NCBI GenBank assembly: GCA_035691305.1 | Contig: DASSJF010000082.1 | Location: forward strand, 124,001 to 188,000 | Length of the DNA stretch: 64,000 bases | Direction: 5' to 3' | Source: a bacterium | Lineage (GTDB): Bacteria; Sysuimicrobiota; Sysuimicrobiia; Sysuimicrobiales; Segetimicrobiaceae | Shown: positions 23,561-31,270 of the stretch, piece by piece | How positions within the stretch are numbered: the first letter of the stretch is position 1 | How the letters are laid out: each line of letters starts with the position of its first letter | The notes under the pieces: generated by a model | Database searches by the model: none | The model's input: the letters and a program-made list of their open reading frames with translations, nothing else | What the model was told of the DNA's origin: nothing | Position numbers and translations under genes: made by a program

Positions 23561-25308
23561 CCGAATCGTCCGAGCGCCCGTGGCGCGTCGACCGCGACGC
23601 GGGCATGGTGATCGAGTGGGACGCCGGCATCCGCATGAATGACGGCGTCGTGCTCCGCGCGGATATCTTTCGCCCCGACACGGCGGGGCCGCATCCCGTG
23701 CTGCTCACCTACGGCCCGTACGCGAAGGGCCTCCCGTTCCGGCAGGGGTACCCCGATCAGTGGACCCGGCTCGTGGAGCATCACCCCGACGTCGTGCGCG
23801 GGTCGTCGGGACGCTATCAGAGCTGGGAGCTGCCGGACGTGGAGAAGTGGGTCCCCGACGGTTACGCGTGCGTCCGCGTCGACTCGCGCGGCGCCGGCCG
23901 GTCTCCGGGCTTCCTCGACCCGTTCTGTCCCCGCGAGACGCGCGACCTCTACGAGTGTATCGAGTGGGCGGGCACGCGGTCCTGGAGCAACGGCCGCGTC
24001 GGCCTCGCGGGCATTTCGTACTACGCGATCAACCAGTGGCACGTCGCCGCGCTGCAGCCGCCGCACCTCGCGGCGATCTGCCCCTGGGAGGGGGCGGCGG
24101 ACTGGTACCGCGACATGACGCGCCACGGCGGCATCCTGTGCGACTTCTGGGGCAACTGGATGAAGAAGCAGGTCCTTACCGTCCAGCACGGCCTCGGCGA
24201 CCGCGGTCCGGTCAATCCCAACACCGGCCAGCCGGTCGCCGGTCCGGAGACGCTCTCCGAGGAGGTGCTCGCGGCCAGCCGCGCGGACCTGCGCGGCGCG
24301 GTGCTGGCGCGGCCGCTCGACGGGCCGTTCTATCGCGAGCGCTCGCCCGACTGGTCGAAGGTGCGCGTACCGCTTCTCTCCGCCGCCAACTGGGGCGGGC
24401 ACGGTCTCCACGCGCGCGGCAACTTCGAGGGCTTCATGCGCGCCGCGTCGACGGAGAAATGGCTCGAGGTGCACGGCCTCGAGCACTGGACCCACTTCTA
24501 CACGGACTACGGGCGCACGCTGCAGCGCCGTTTCTTCGACCACTTCCTTAAGGGCGAGTCGAACGGCTGGGAGGACCAGCCGCGCGTGCTGCTGCAGGTC
24601 CGTCACCCGGACCGTTTCGAGGAGCGGGCGGAAGACGAATGGCCGCTCAAGGGCACGCGGTGGACGAAATGGTATCTTGACGCCGGCGCCCGGACGCTCG
24701 CGGAGCAGGCGTCCGGCGCCGCCCTGTCCGCGGTCTACGACGCCGGCGGGGCCGGCGTGACTTTCTCGACGCCGCCGTTTCCGGACACGACGGAAATCAC
24801 CGGCCCGGCCGCGGCGAAGCTCTTCCTGTCGTCGTCGACGGCCGACACCGACGTGTTCGTGGTATTGCAGGCCTTCGACGCCGCGGGCCGCGAGATCGAT
24901 TTTCAGGGCGCGCTCGATCCGCACTCGCCTGTCGCAAACGGATGGCTGCGCGCCTCCCAACGCCGGCTCGACCCGGCCCTCTCCACGCCGTGGCGGCCGT
25001 ATCACGCCCACGACCACGCCGAGCAACTCGTCGCCGGCCGAGTCTACGAACTGGACGTCGAGATCTGGCCGACGTCGGTCGTGGTGCCGGCCGGCGGCCG
25101 CGTCGCGTTCACGGTCCTCGGACGCGACTTCGAGCGTCCGGGACCCGCGCAGGAGATCCGGTCGTTCGTCACGCCGTTTCGGGGATCCGGACCGTTCGTG
25201 CACACGGATCCGGACGATCGCCCGGCCGCAGTGTTCGGCGGCCGGAACACGCTGCACACCGGCGGGGTGCACTGTGCCTTCGTGCTGCTGCCGGTAATCC
25301 CGCGCTGA
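23557..25308 (+). CDS. CocE/NonD-family serine hydrolase (X-Pro dipeptidyl-peptidase-like)
   Basis: A 583-residue alpha/beta hydrolase of the CocE type, acting on an acyl ester or proline-containing peptide. The nucleophile is Ser154 in GISYYA, flanked by the family stretch VRVDSRGAGRSPG (oxyanion region). The C-terminal half is the jelly-roll domain typical of the family (from about residue 375). No signal peptide is present. It overlaps the second cupin by 4 bases. Confidence 0.88.
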   Translation: MTESSERPWRVDRDAGMVIEWDAGIRMNDGVVLRADIFRPDTAGPHPVLLTYGPYAKGLPFRQGYPDQWTRLVEHHPDVVRGSSGRYQSWELPDVEKWVPDGYACVRVDSRGAGRSPGFLDPFCPRETRDLYECIEWAGTRSWSNGRVGLAGISYYAINQWHVAALQPPHLAAICPWEGAADWYRDMTRHGGILCDFWGNWMKKQVLTVQHGLGDRGPVNPNTGQPVAGPETLSEEVLAASRADLRGAVLARPLDGPFYRERSPDWSKVRVPLLSAANWGGHGLHARGNFEGFMRAASTEKWLEVHGLEHWTHFYTDYGRTLQRRFFDHFLKGESNGWEDQPRVLLQVRHPDRFEERAEDEWPLKGTRWTKWYLDAGARTLAEQASGAALSAVYDAGGAGVTFSTPPFPDTTEITGPAAAKLFLSSSTADTDVFVVLQAFDAAGREIDFQGALDPHSPVANGWLRASQRRLDPALSTPWRPYHAHDHAEQLVAGRVYELDVEIWPTSVVVPAGGRVAFTVLGRDFERPGPAQEIRSFVTPFRGSGPFVHTDPDDRPAAVFGGRNTLHTGGVHCAFVLLPVIPR

Positions 25309-25344
25309 GGACGCCGCGCCCAGGGGGCCGGCGAGGTTCGGGGG

Positions 25345-27417
25345 GTGAGGGCATCTGACCTCCAGGCGATCGTGCCGGACGCCGTAGGCGTCGGGGTCGA
25401 TGTCGGCGGCACGTTCACCGACGTCGTCGCCCGGCCCGCCTCGGGCGGGCCGCTCCGGTTCTGCAAGATGCCCACCACGCGCGACCCGTCGCGGGCGCTG
25501 CGCGAGGGGCTCCGCCGCGTCGTGCGCGCCGGCGAGCGCGTGGCGCGCCTGACCTACGGCACGACGGCGGTTACGAACGCGGTGCTGGAAGGCCGTGGAG
25601 CACGCACCGCGCTGGTGACCACCGAAGGATTCCGCGACGTCCTGGAGATCGGCCGGCAGCAGCGCGACCATCTCTACCGGCTCGACGTCCCCGGCCGGAC
25701 GCCGCCGGCCGTGCCGCGCGCGCTGCGCTTCGAGGTGCCCGAGCGGATGGACCACCGCGGGCGGCCGCAGGTACCGCTCGACGAGGCCGCCGTGGTGCGC
25801 CTCGCGGGGACGCTGCGCGAGGCGGGCGTCGAGGCCGTCGCGGTGAGCTTCCTCCACGCCTATGCCAACCCGGCGCACGAGCGGCGCGCCGCGGATCTGC
25901 TGCGTCCGGCGGTGCCGCACGTCTGCCTCTCGTCCGACGTGAACCCGGAGTTCCGCGAGTACGAGCGCACGCAGACGACCTGCGTCAACGCGCAGATGGT
26001 CCCCCTGGTCGATCGGTTCCTGGCCGACCTCGAGTCCGGCCTCGCGGGGTGCGGGCTCAGCGGTACTTTACGCCTCATGCAGTCGAGCGGGGGGATGGCG
26101 CCTCCCGGCCAGACGCGCCGCGTGCCGCTCGCGATGATTCTGTCCGGCCCCGCGGGCGGGGTCGCCGCGGCGCGCGCCGCGGCCGCCGCCGCGGGCGTGG
26201 CAGACGCCGTCGCGCTTGACATGGGCGGGACGTCGACCGACGTCTGCCTGATCCACGGCGGACAGGTGGAGACCCTCACCGAGCGCCGCGTCCACGGCCA
26301 GCCCGTCCGGGTGCGCTCGCTGGCCGTCGAGAGCATCGGCGCCGGCGGCGGGTCGATCGCGTGGGTCGACGAGAGCGGGGCGCTCCGCGTCGGACCGCGC
26401 AGCGCCGGCGCGGAGCCCGGCCCGGCCGCCTACGGACGGGGCGGTGAGGAGCCGACGGTGACCGACGCGTACGTCGTGCTGGGCTATCTCGACCCCGAGG
26501 CCGGCGTGGGCGGGCTGCGCCTCGATCCGGCGCTCGCCTGGCGGGTGCTCGAGCCGCTCGCCACGCGATTCGGAATGTCCGTGCCCGAGGCGGCCGCGGG
26601 CGTGCTCGAGGTCGCCAACGCGGCGATGACCCGCGCGCTGCGCATGGTATCCGTCGAACGGGGCGCCGATCCACGCGGCATTGCGCTGATCGCCTACGGC
26701 GGGGCGGGTCCGCTGCACGCCGGACGGCTGATCGAGCTCGCCGGGATGCCGCGGGCGCTCGTCCCGCCGTGCTCGAGCGGGTTTTCCGCCTATGGCTGTC
26801 TCGTCGCGGACCTACGCTACGATGCCGTGCGGACGCGGCGCTTCGTTCTCGGCGCCTCGGCGCCGTCTACGTGGGACGTGCCGTTCGCGGATATGGAGGC
26901 GGAACTGCTCGAGCGGCTCGCCGGGGACGGCGTTGCGGCCGGCCGCGTCGTCCTTCAGCGGTCCATGGACCTGAGGTACCGCGGCCAGAACTACGAACTG
27001 GAAGTCGCCGTCGCGGCGGGCTTCGACGCGCCGGGCATCCGGCGGCGCTTCACCGATCGGCATCGCCGCCGGTATGGGTACGAGACCGACGAACCCGTGG
27101 AGTGCGTCAATCTGCGCGTGAGCGCGGTCGTGCCCTCCCGCGACGGCGGCGCCGCGCCCGCCGCCTCCGCCCCGTCCGCGGGGCGGAGCGCGGGACGAGA
27201 TGCCCGGGGCGGCGGGGGCGGCCGAGGCGAACGGCGCGCGTTCTTCTACGGACGCGGATGGATGCCGGCGGCCGTGCACACCCGCGGCGGCATCGAGCCG
27301 GAGACGCGGCTGCTCGGTCCGGCCGTGGTCCAGGACGAGTGGTCGACCGTGGTCGTGCCGCCGGGGCAGGCGCTGCGGTGCGACGCCGCGGGCCTCCTGT
27401 GGCTCGAGGCCGCATGA
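25345..27417 (+). CDS. hyuA: Hydantoinase/oxoprolinase A subunit
   Basis: ATP-dependent ring-opening of hydantoins, N-methylhydantoin or 5-oxoproline, or acetone-carboxylase-type chemistry, together with HyuB. It has 690 residues with two ASKHA-type phosphate loops (GVDVGGTFTDVV near residue 17; DMGGTSTDVCLI near 294) and the family stretch LTYGTTAVTNAVLE. The C-terminal domain carries an Ala/Gly/Arg-rich insert (about 598-632). GTG 25345 is the only reasonable start. It is coupled to hyuB by an ATGA overlap. Confidence 0.92.
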   Translation: MRASDLQAIVPDAVGVGVDVGGTFTDVVARPASGGPLRFCKMPTTRDPSRALREGLRRVVRAGERVARLTYGTTAVTNAVLEGRGARTALVTTEGFRDVLEIGRQQRDHLYRLDVPGRTPPAVPRALRFEVPERMDHRGRPQVPLDEAAVVRLAGTLREAGVEAVAVSFLHAYANPAHERRAADLLRPAVPHVCLSSDVNPEFREYERTQTTCVNAQMVPLVDRFLADLESGLAGCGLSGTLRLMQSSGGMAPPGQTRRVPLAMILSGPAGGVAAARAAAAAAGVADAVALDMGGTSTDVCLIHGGQVETLTERRVHGQPVRVRSLAVESIGAGGGSIAWVDESGALRVGPRSAGAEPGPAAYGRGGEEPTVTDAYVVLGYLDPEAGVGGLRLDPALAWRVLEPLATRFGMSVPEAAAGVLEVANAAMTRALRMVSVERGADPRGIALIAYGGAGPLHAGRLIELAGMPRALVPPCSSGFSAYGCLVADLRYDAVRTRRFVLGASAPSTWDVPFADMEAELLERLAGDGVAAGRVVLQRSMDLRYRGQNYELEVAVAAGFDAPGIRRRFTDRHRRRYGYETDEPVECVNLRVSAVVPSRDGGAAPAASAPSAGRSAGRDARGGGGGRGERRAFFYGRGWMPAAVHTRGGIEPETRLLGPAVVQDEWSTVVVPPGQALRCDAAGLLWLEAA

Positions 27418-29078
27418 TGCCGGTCGACCCCATCACTCTTGAGGTGGTGCGGCACGCGGTCTTTTCGGTCGCCGAGGAGATGCGCGCCGTGCTGATGCGC
27501 TCGGCGCGCTCGCCCGTCCTCAAGGAGGCGGGCGATCTATCCTGCGCGCTGACCGACGCGGACGGGAATCTGGTCGCGCAGGGTCGCGACATTCCGATCC
27601 ATCTCGGCGTGATGGCGTTCACCGTCGGCGAATTTTTGAAACGCGTACCCGCGTCGGCGCTCCGCGAGGGCGACGTGTACTTTACGAACGACCCCGAGGT
27701 CGGCGGCAACCACCTGCCGGACGTGAAGGCGATCACACCGGTGTTTCACGGCGGGCGGCCCGTGGCGTTTGCGGTGAACCTGGCACACTGGCCGGACGTG
27801 GGCGGCGCGCGGCGTGGCAGCTACGTCGCGACGGCCCGGGATCGCTACGCGGAAGGCCTGTGCATTCCGCCGGTGCCGCTGTTTCTCGCCGGCGCCCCGA
27901 ACGCGCCGATGCTCGAGATGGTGCTCTCGAACGTGCGGGGGCGCGACGAGCGGCGCGGAGACGTCCTGGCGCAGTGCGCCGCGAACGCGGTGGCGGCGCA
28001 GCGTCTCCGGGAGATCTTCGAGCGCTTCGGCGGGGACACGGTGGCCGGCTGCCTCGCGCGAATGCTCGACGAGTCCGACACCTTGATGCGCCGGGCGATC
28101 GCGGCGCTGCCGCCGGGGGAGTACGCGGGCGAAGACTGGCTCGACGGCGACGGCATCGACGAGCGGCCGGTGCGGATCGCGGTGCGGGTGCGGCCGGACG
28201 GCGACCGCCTCGACGTCGACTTCGAGGGCACCGCGCCGGAGACCGCGGGGCCGCTCAACGCCACACGCTTCGTGACCGCTTCGGCCGTCTTCTACGCGAT
28301 GCGGGCGCTCTTGGGTCCGGAGATCCCGGCGAACGGCGGTTGCTACCGGCCGCTCCGTCTGCGCGTGCCGGGGGGTACGGTGTTGAACCCCGGCCCCGAA
28401 GCCCCGCGCGTCGGCGGCAACCACGAGACGTCGCAGCGCGTCGTGGACGCGGTGTTCCGGGCGCTCGCGCCGGTGCTCCCGGACCGGATCGTCGCCGGCG
28501 GTCCCGGGACGTCCGGGCTCGTGATGTTTGGCGGACGCCACGAGGACGGGCGGCCGTTCGTGTTGTACGAGGTGCACGGCGGAGGCGAGGGGGCCGCCCG
28601 CGACCGGGACGGGACCAACGCGGTGCGCGTGCACATGAGCAACGTGATGAACACGCCGGTCGAGGTGATCGAGAGCGAATATCCGCTGCGGGTGGAGTGC
28701 TGCGCGCTGCGCCCGGACAGCGGCGGACCCGGCCGGCGCCGCGGCGGGCTCGGGCTGCGCCGGTCGTACCGCGTGCTGTGCGAGCAGGCGGAGCTGTCGA
28801 CGATGATCGAGCGCGCGCGCGTGCGGCCGTGGGGCGTGTTCGGGGGCGGCGACGGCGCGCCGTTCCGCGTGACCTGCGAGCGCGGGGGGGAGCGCTTCGC
28901 CGTCGCGCCCAAGGAGAACCGTGACCTGCGGCGCGGTGATCTCATCGTGCTGGAGAGTTCCGGCGGCGGCGGGTACGGGCCGCCCGGGGAGCGGTCCGAG
29001 GCGCTTCGGCGGGCGGATCTCGACAACGGGTACGTGACCGGAGGGACACCACCGGCGGCGGCGCCGCCGGCGGTTTGA
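27414..29078 (+). CDS. hyuB: Hydantoinase/oxoprolinase B subunit
   Basis: Partner of HyuA, 554 residues. The family start PITLEVVRHAVFSVAEEM is clear, as are FTNDPEVGGNHLPDVK, the GGNHETSQRVVDAV segment and the GGGEGAARDRDG region. The ATG at 27414 overlaps the hyuA stop; the adjacent ATG at 27417 would differ by one residue. The C terminus (VTGGTPPAAAPPAV) is low-complexity. The substrate cannot be told, but the following SDR and molybdenum hydroxylase genes suggest one catabolic route. Confidence 0.92.
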   Translation: MMPVDPITLEVVRHAVFSVAEEMRAVLMRSARSPVLKEAGDLSCALTDADGNLVAQGRDIPIHLGVMAFTVGEFLKRVPASALREGDVYFTNDPEVGGNHLPDVKAITPVFHGGRPVAFAVNLAHWPDVGGARRGSYVATARDRYAEGLCIPPVPLFLAGAPNAPMLEMVLSNVRGRDERRGDVLAQCAANAVAAQRLREIFERFGGDTVAGCLARMLDESDTLMRRAIAALPPGEYAGEDWLDGDGIDERPVRIAVRVRPDGDRLDVDFEGTAPETAGPLNATRFVTASAVFYAMRALLGPEIPANGGCYRPLRLRVPGGTVLNPGPEAPRVGGNHETSQRVVDAVFRALAPVLPDRIVAGGPGTSGLVMFGGRHEDGRPFVLYEVHGGGEGAARDRDGTNAVRVHMSNVMNTPVEVIESEYPLRVECCALRPDSGGPGRRRGGLGLRRSYRVLCEQAELSTMIERARVRPWGVFGGGDGAPFRVTCERGGERFAVAPKENRDLRRGDLIVLESSGGGGYGPPGERSEALRRADLDNGYVTGGTPPAAAPPAV

Positions 29079-29136
29079 CGACATCGTTGCCGGCGAGTCC
29101 GCCGTCAGGCGGTCCGCCGGCGGAGGGAGACGGGGC

Positions 29137-29925
29137 GTGAGGTTGCGGGATCGCGTGGCGGTCGTCACCGGCGCGGCGAAGGGCATGGGGGATGCGGTCT
29201 GCGAGGCGTTCGCGCGCGAGGGTGCCTCGATCGTCGCCGCGGCGCGCGAGCCGGGGCCGCTGTCGGCCCTCGTGGAGCGGCTGCCCCCGGTCGAGGGCGC
29301 GCGATCGCGGCATCTCGCGGTGCCGGCGGACGTGACGCGCGAGGACCAGGTGGCCGCGCTCGCGGACCGGGCGCTCAAAGAATTCGGGCGGGTCGACATC
29401 CTCGTGAACGGGGCGGGCACGATCGGCCCGATCGAGACGCCGCTGCACAAGATCCCGGCGGAGGAGTGGGATCGCGTGCTGGCCGTCAACGTGCGCGGGG
29501 TGTTCCTCTGCTGCCGGGCGTTCGTGCCGGGGATGATCGAGCGGAAGTACGGCAAGATCATCAACATCGCGGGGACCTCCGGTCTCCGCGGCTACCGATT
29601 TCGCGCGGCGTACTCGTCCTCGAAGTGGGCCGTGCGGGGGCTCACCCGCACGCTCGCGCTCGAGGTCGGGCCCTACAACGTGAACGTGAATGCGATCTTC
29701 CCCGGCGTCGTCGCGGGCGACCGGATGGACAAGATCATCGCGGAGAAGGCGCGGGTGCGCGGTTGGACCCGCGAGGCCGTATTCGACGAGTACGTCTCCG
29801 AGATGGCGATGCGCCGGTTCACCGAGGAGACCGACGTCGCGAACGCCGCGGTCTTCCTCGCGTCGGACGAGAGCCGGCAGATCAGCGGCCACGAAATCGT
29901 CGTCGACGGCGGGTGGGACGTGTGA
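29137..29925 (+). CDS. Short-chain dehydrogenase/reductase
   Basis: A classical SDR of 262 residues: cofactor motif TGAAKGMGD (residues 10-18), NGAG near residue 90, and the catalytic Tyr159 and Lys163 in YSSSK. The end motif HEIVVDGGWDV is typical. It probably oxidises or reduces a hydroxy intermediate of the hyuAB-cox pathway. The start is GTG 29137 after GGAGGGAGACGGGGC. Confidence 0.9.
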   Translation: MRLRDRVAVVTGAAKGMGDAVCEAFAREGASIVAAAREPGPLSALVERLPPVEGARSRHLAVPADVTREDQVAALADRALKEFGRVDILVNGAGTIGPIETPLHKIPAEEWDRVLAVNVRGVFLCCRAFVPGMIERKYGKIINIAGTSGLRGYRFRAAYSSSKWAVRGLTRTLALEVGPYNVNVNAIFPGVVAGDRMDKIIAEKARVRGWTREAVFDEYVSEMAMRRFTEETDVANAAVFLASDESRQISGHEIVVDGGWDV

Positions 29926-29927
29926 CG

Positions 29928-30809
29928 ATGCCCGCGGTCCCCTTCGACTATCACGCGCCGGCGACGGTCGCGGACGCGCTCGCCGCGCTGGGCAGCCTCG
30001 GCGAGGACGCGAAGGTGCTTGCCGGCGGGCAGAGCCTCGTGCCGATGCTGACGCTGCGCCTGGTGCGCCCGTCCGCGGTCGTGGACATTCACCGGCTCGA
30101 CGAGCTGCGCGGCGTCCGGCTCGACGGGCACACGCTCGAGATCGGCGCGCTCGTCCGGCACCGCGCGCTCGAGGAGGGCGAAGGCCCGCTGGCCGCGTGT
30201 CCGCTGCTCTCGGAGGCGGCGGCGCTGATCGGCAACGTGCGGGTTCGGACGATGGGGACGATCGGCGGCAGCCTGGCGCACGCCGACCCTGCGGCCGAGC
30301 TGCCGGCGGTCATCCGGGCGCTCGACGGCGTGCTCGTGGCCCGCGGGCCGCGGGGCGACCGCACGATTCCCGCGGCGGAGTTCTTCACGGGGCTGCTCTC
30401 GACGTCGCTCCGGCCGGACGAGCTCCTGGCCGCGGTGCGCCTCACGCTGCCGGAGGGCCGTGCCGGCTACGCGGTCGAGGAGTTTACGCGCCGGGCGGGG
30501 GACTTCGCGATCGTGGCGGCGATCGCCGCGGTCGAGCTCGACGGCGGCGGGCGCGCCACGCGCGTCCGCGTGGCGATCGCCGGGGCGGGCCCGGCGCCGG
30601 CGCGGCTTGCCAAGGTGGAGGCGGCGCTCGGCGGCGTCGAGCCGTCCGAGCGGGTGTTCCGGCAGGTGGTTAAGGAGCAAACGCTGGAGATCGAGCCGGG
30701 CGACGACGTGCACGCGTCCGCCGAGTATCGCCGGCACCTCGCGCGCGTTCTCACCGTGCGCGCGCTTCTCCGCGCGACCGCGCGCGCGTCGGCGGGAGGC
30801 CGGCCATGA
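29928..30809 (+). CDS. coxM: FAD-binding (medium) subunit of a molybdenum hydroxylase
   Basis: Transfers electrons from the molybdenum and iron-sulfur subunits to an acceptor through FAD; 293 residues. FAD-binding motifs are AGGQSLVPML and TIGGSLAHADPAAELP, with the C-terminal CO-dehydrogenase-flavoprotein domain. ATG 29928 is given; GTG 29922, which overlaps the SDR stop as GTGA, is equally possible and adds two residues. It lies in the order medium-small-large usual for this family. Confidence 0.92.
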   Translation: MPAVPFDYHAPATVADALAALGSLGEDAKVLAGGQSLVPMLTLRLVRPSAVVDIHRLDELRGVRLDGHTLEIGALVRHRALEEGEGPLAACPLLSEAAALIGNVRVRTMGTIGGSLAHADPAAELPAVIRALDGVLVARGPRGDRTIPAAEFFTGLLSTSLRPDELLAAVRLTLPEGRAGYAVEEFTRRAGDFAIVAAIAAVELDGGGRATRVRVAIAGAGPAPARLAKVEAALGGVEPSERVFRQVVKEQTLEIEPGDDVHASAEYRRHLARVLTVRALLRATARASAGGRP

Positions 30810-31270
30810 CCGAGCTGACGATCGCCTTCACGCTGAACGGCGAGCGCCGCGAGATACGCGTTCCCGCGCACGCCACGCTGCTCGCCGTGCTGCGGGATGA
30901 ACTCGGCGCAATCGAAGTGAAGGACGGCTGCGGCGAGGGCGTCTGCGGCACGTGCACCGCGCTGCTCGACGGCGAGCCCGTGAGCAGCTGCCTGCTGCTG
31001 GCCTCGCGGGCCGCGGGACACGAGATCACCACGGTGCGGGGTCTCGCTCCGGCCGGCGCGCTCAGCCCGCTCCAGGAGGCCTTTGTCGCGCACGGCGCCG
31101 CGCAGTGCGGGTTCTGTACGCCCGGGATGATCCTCACCGCGCACGCGTTCTTAAGACGGCATCCGCGTCCGACGCGCGACGACATCCGCCGCGCCATCGC
31201 CGGCAACCTGTGCCGCTGCACCGGCTACACGAAGATCGTCGACGCGATCGAGGCCGCCGGCCGTGGGTGA
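30806..31270 (+). CDS. coxS: [2Fe-2S] (small) subunit of a molybdenum hydroxylase
   Basis: Electron-transfer subunit of 154 residues with two [2Fe-2S] clusters: the plant-type set CGEGVCGTC plus a later Cys, and the second set CGFCTPG and CRCTGY. The ATG at 30806 overlaps the coxM stop, and the gene end overlaps the large-subunit start by 8 bases, so all three subunits are translationally coupled. Confidence 0.95.
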   Translation: MTELTIAFTLNGERREIRVPAHATLLAVLRDELGAIEVKDGCGEGVCGTCTALLDGEPVSSCLLLASRAAGHEITTVRGLAPAGALSPLQEAFVAHGAAQCGFCTPGMILTAHAFLRRHPRPTRDDIRRAIAGNLCRCTGYTKIVDAIEAAGRG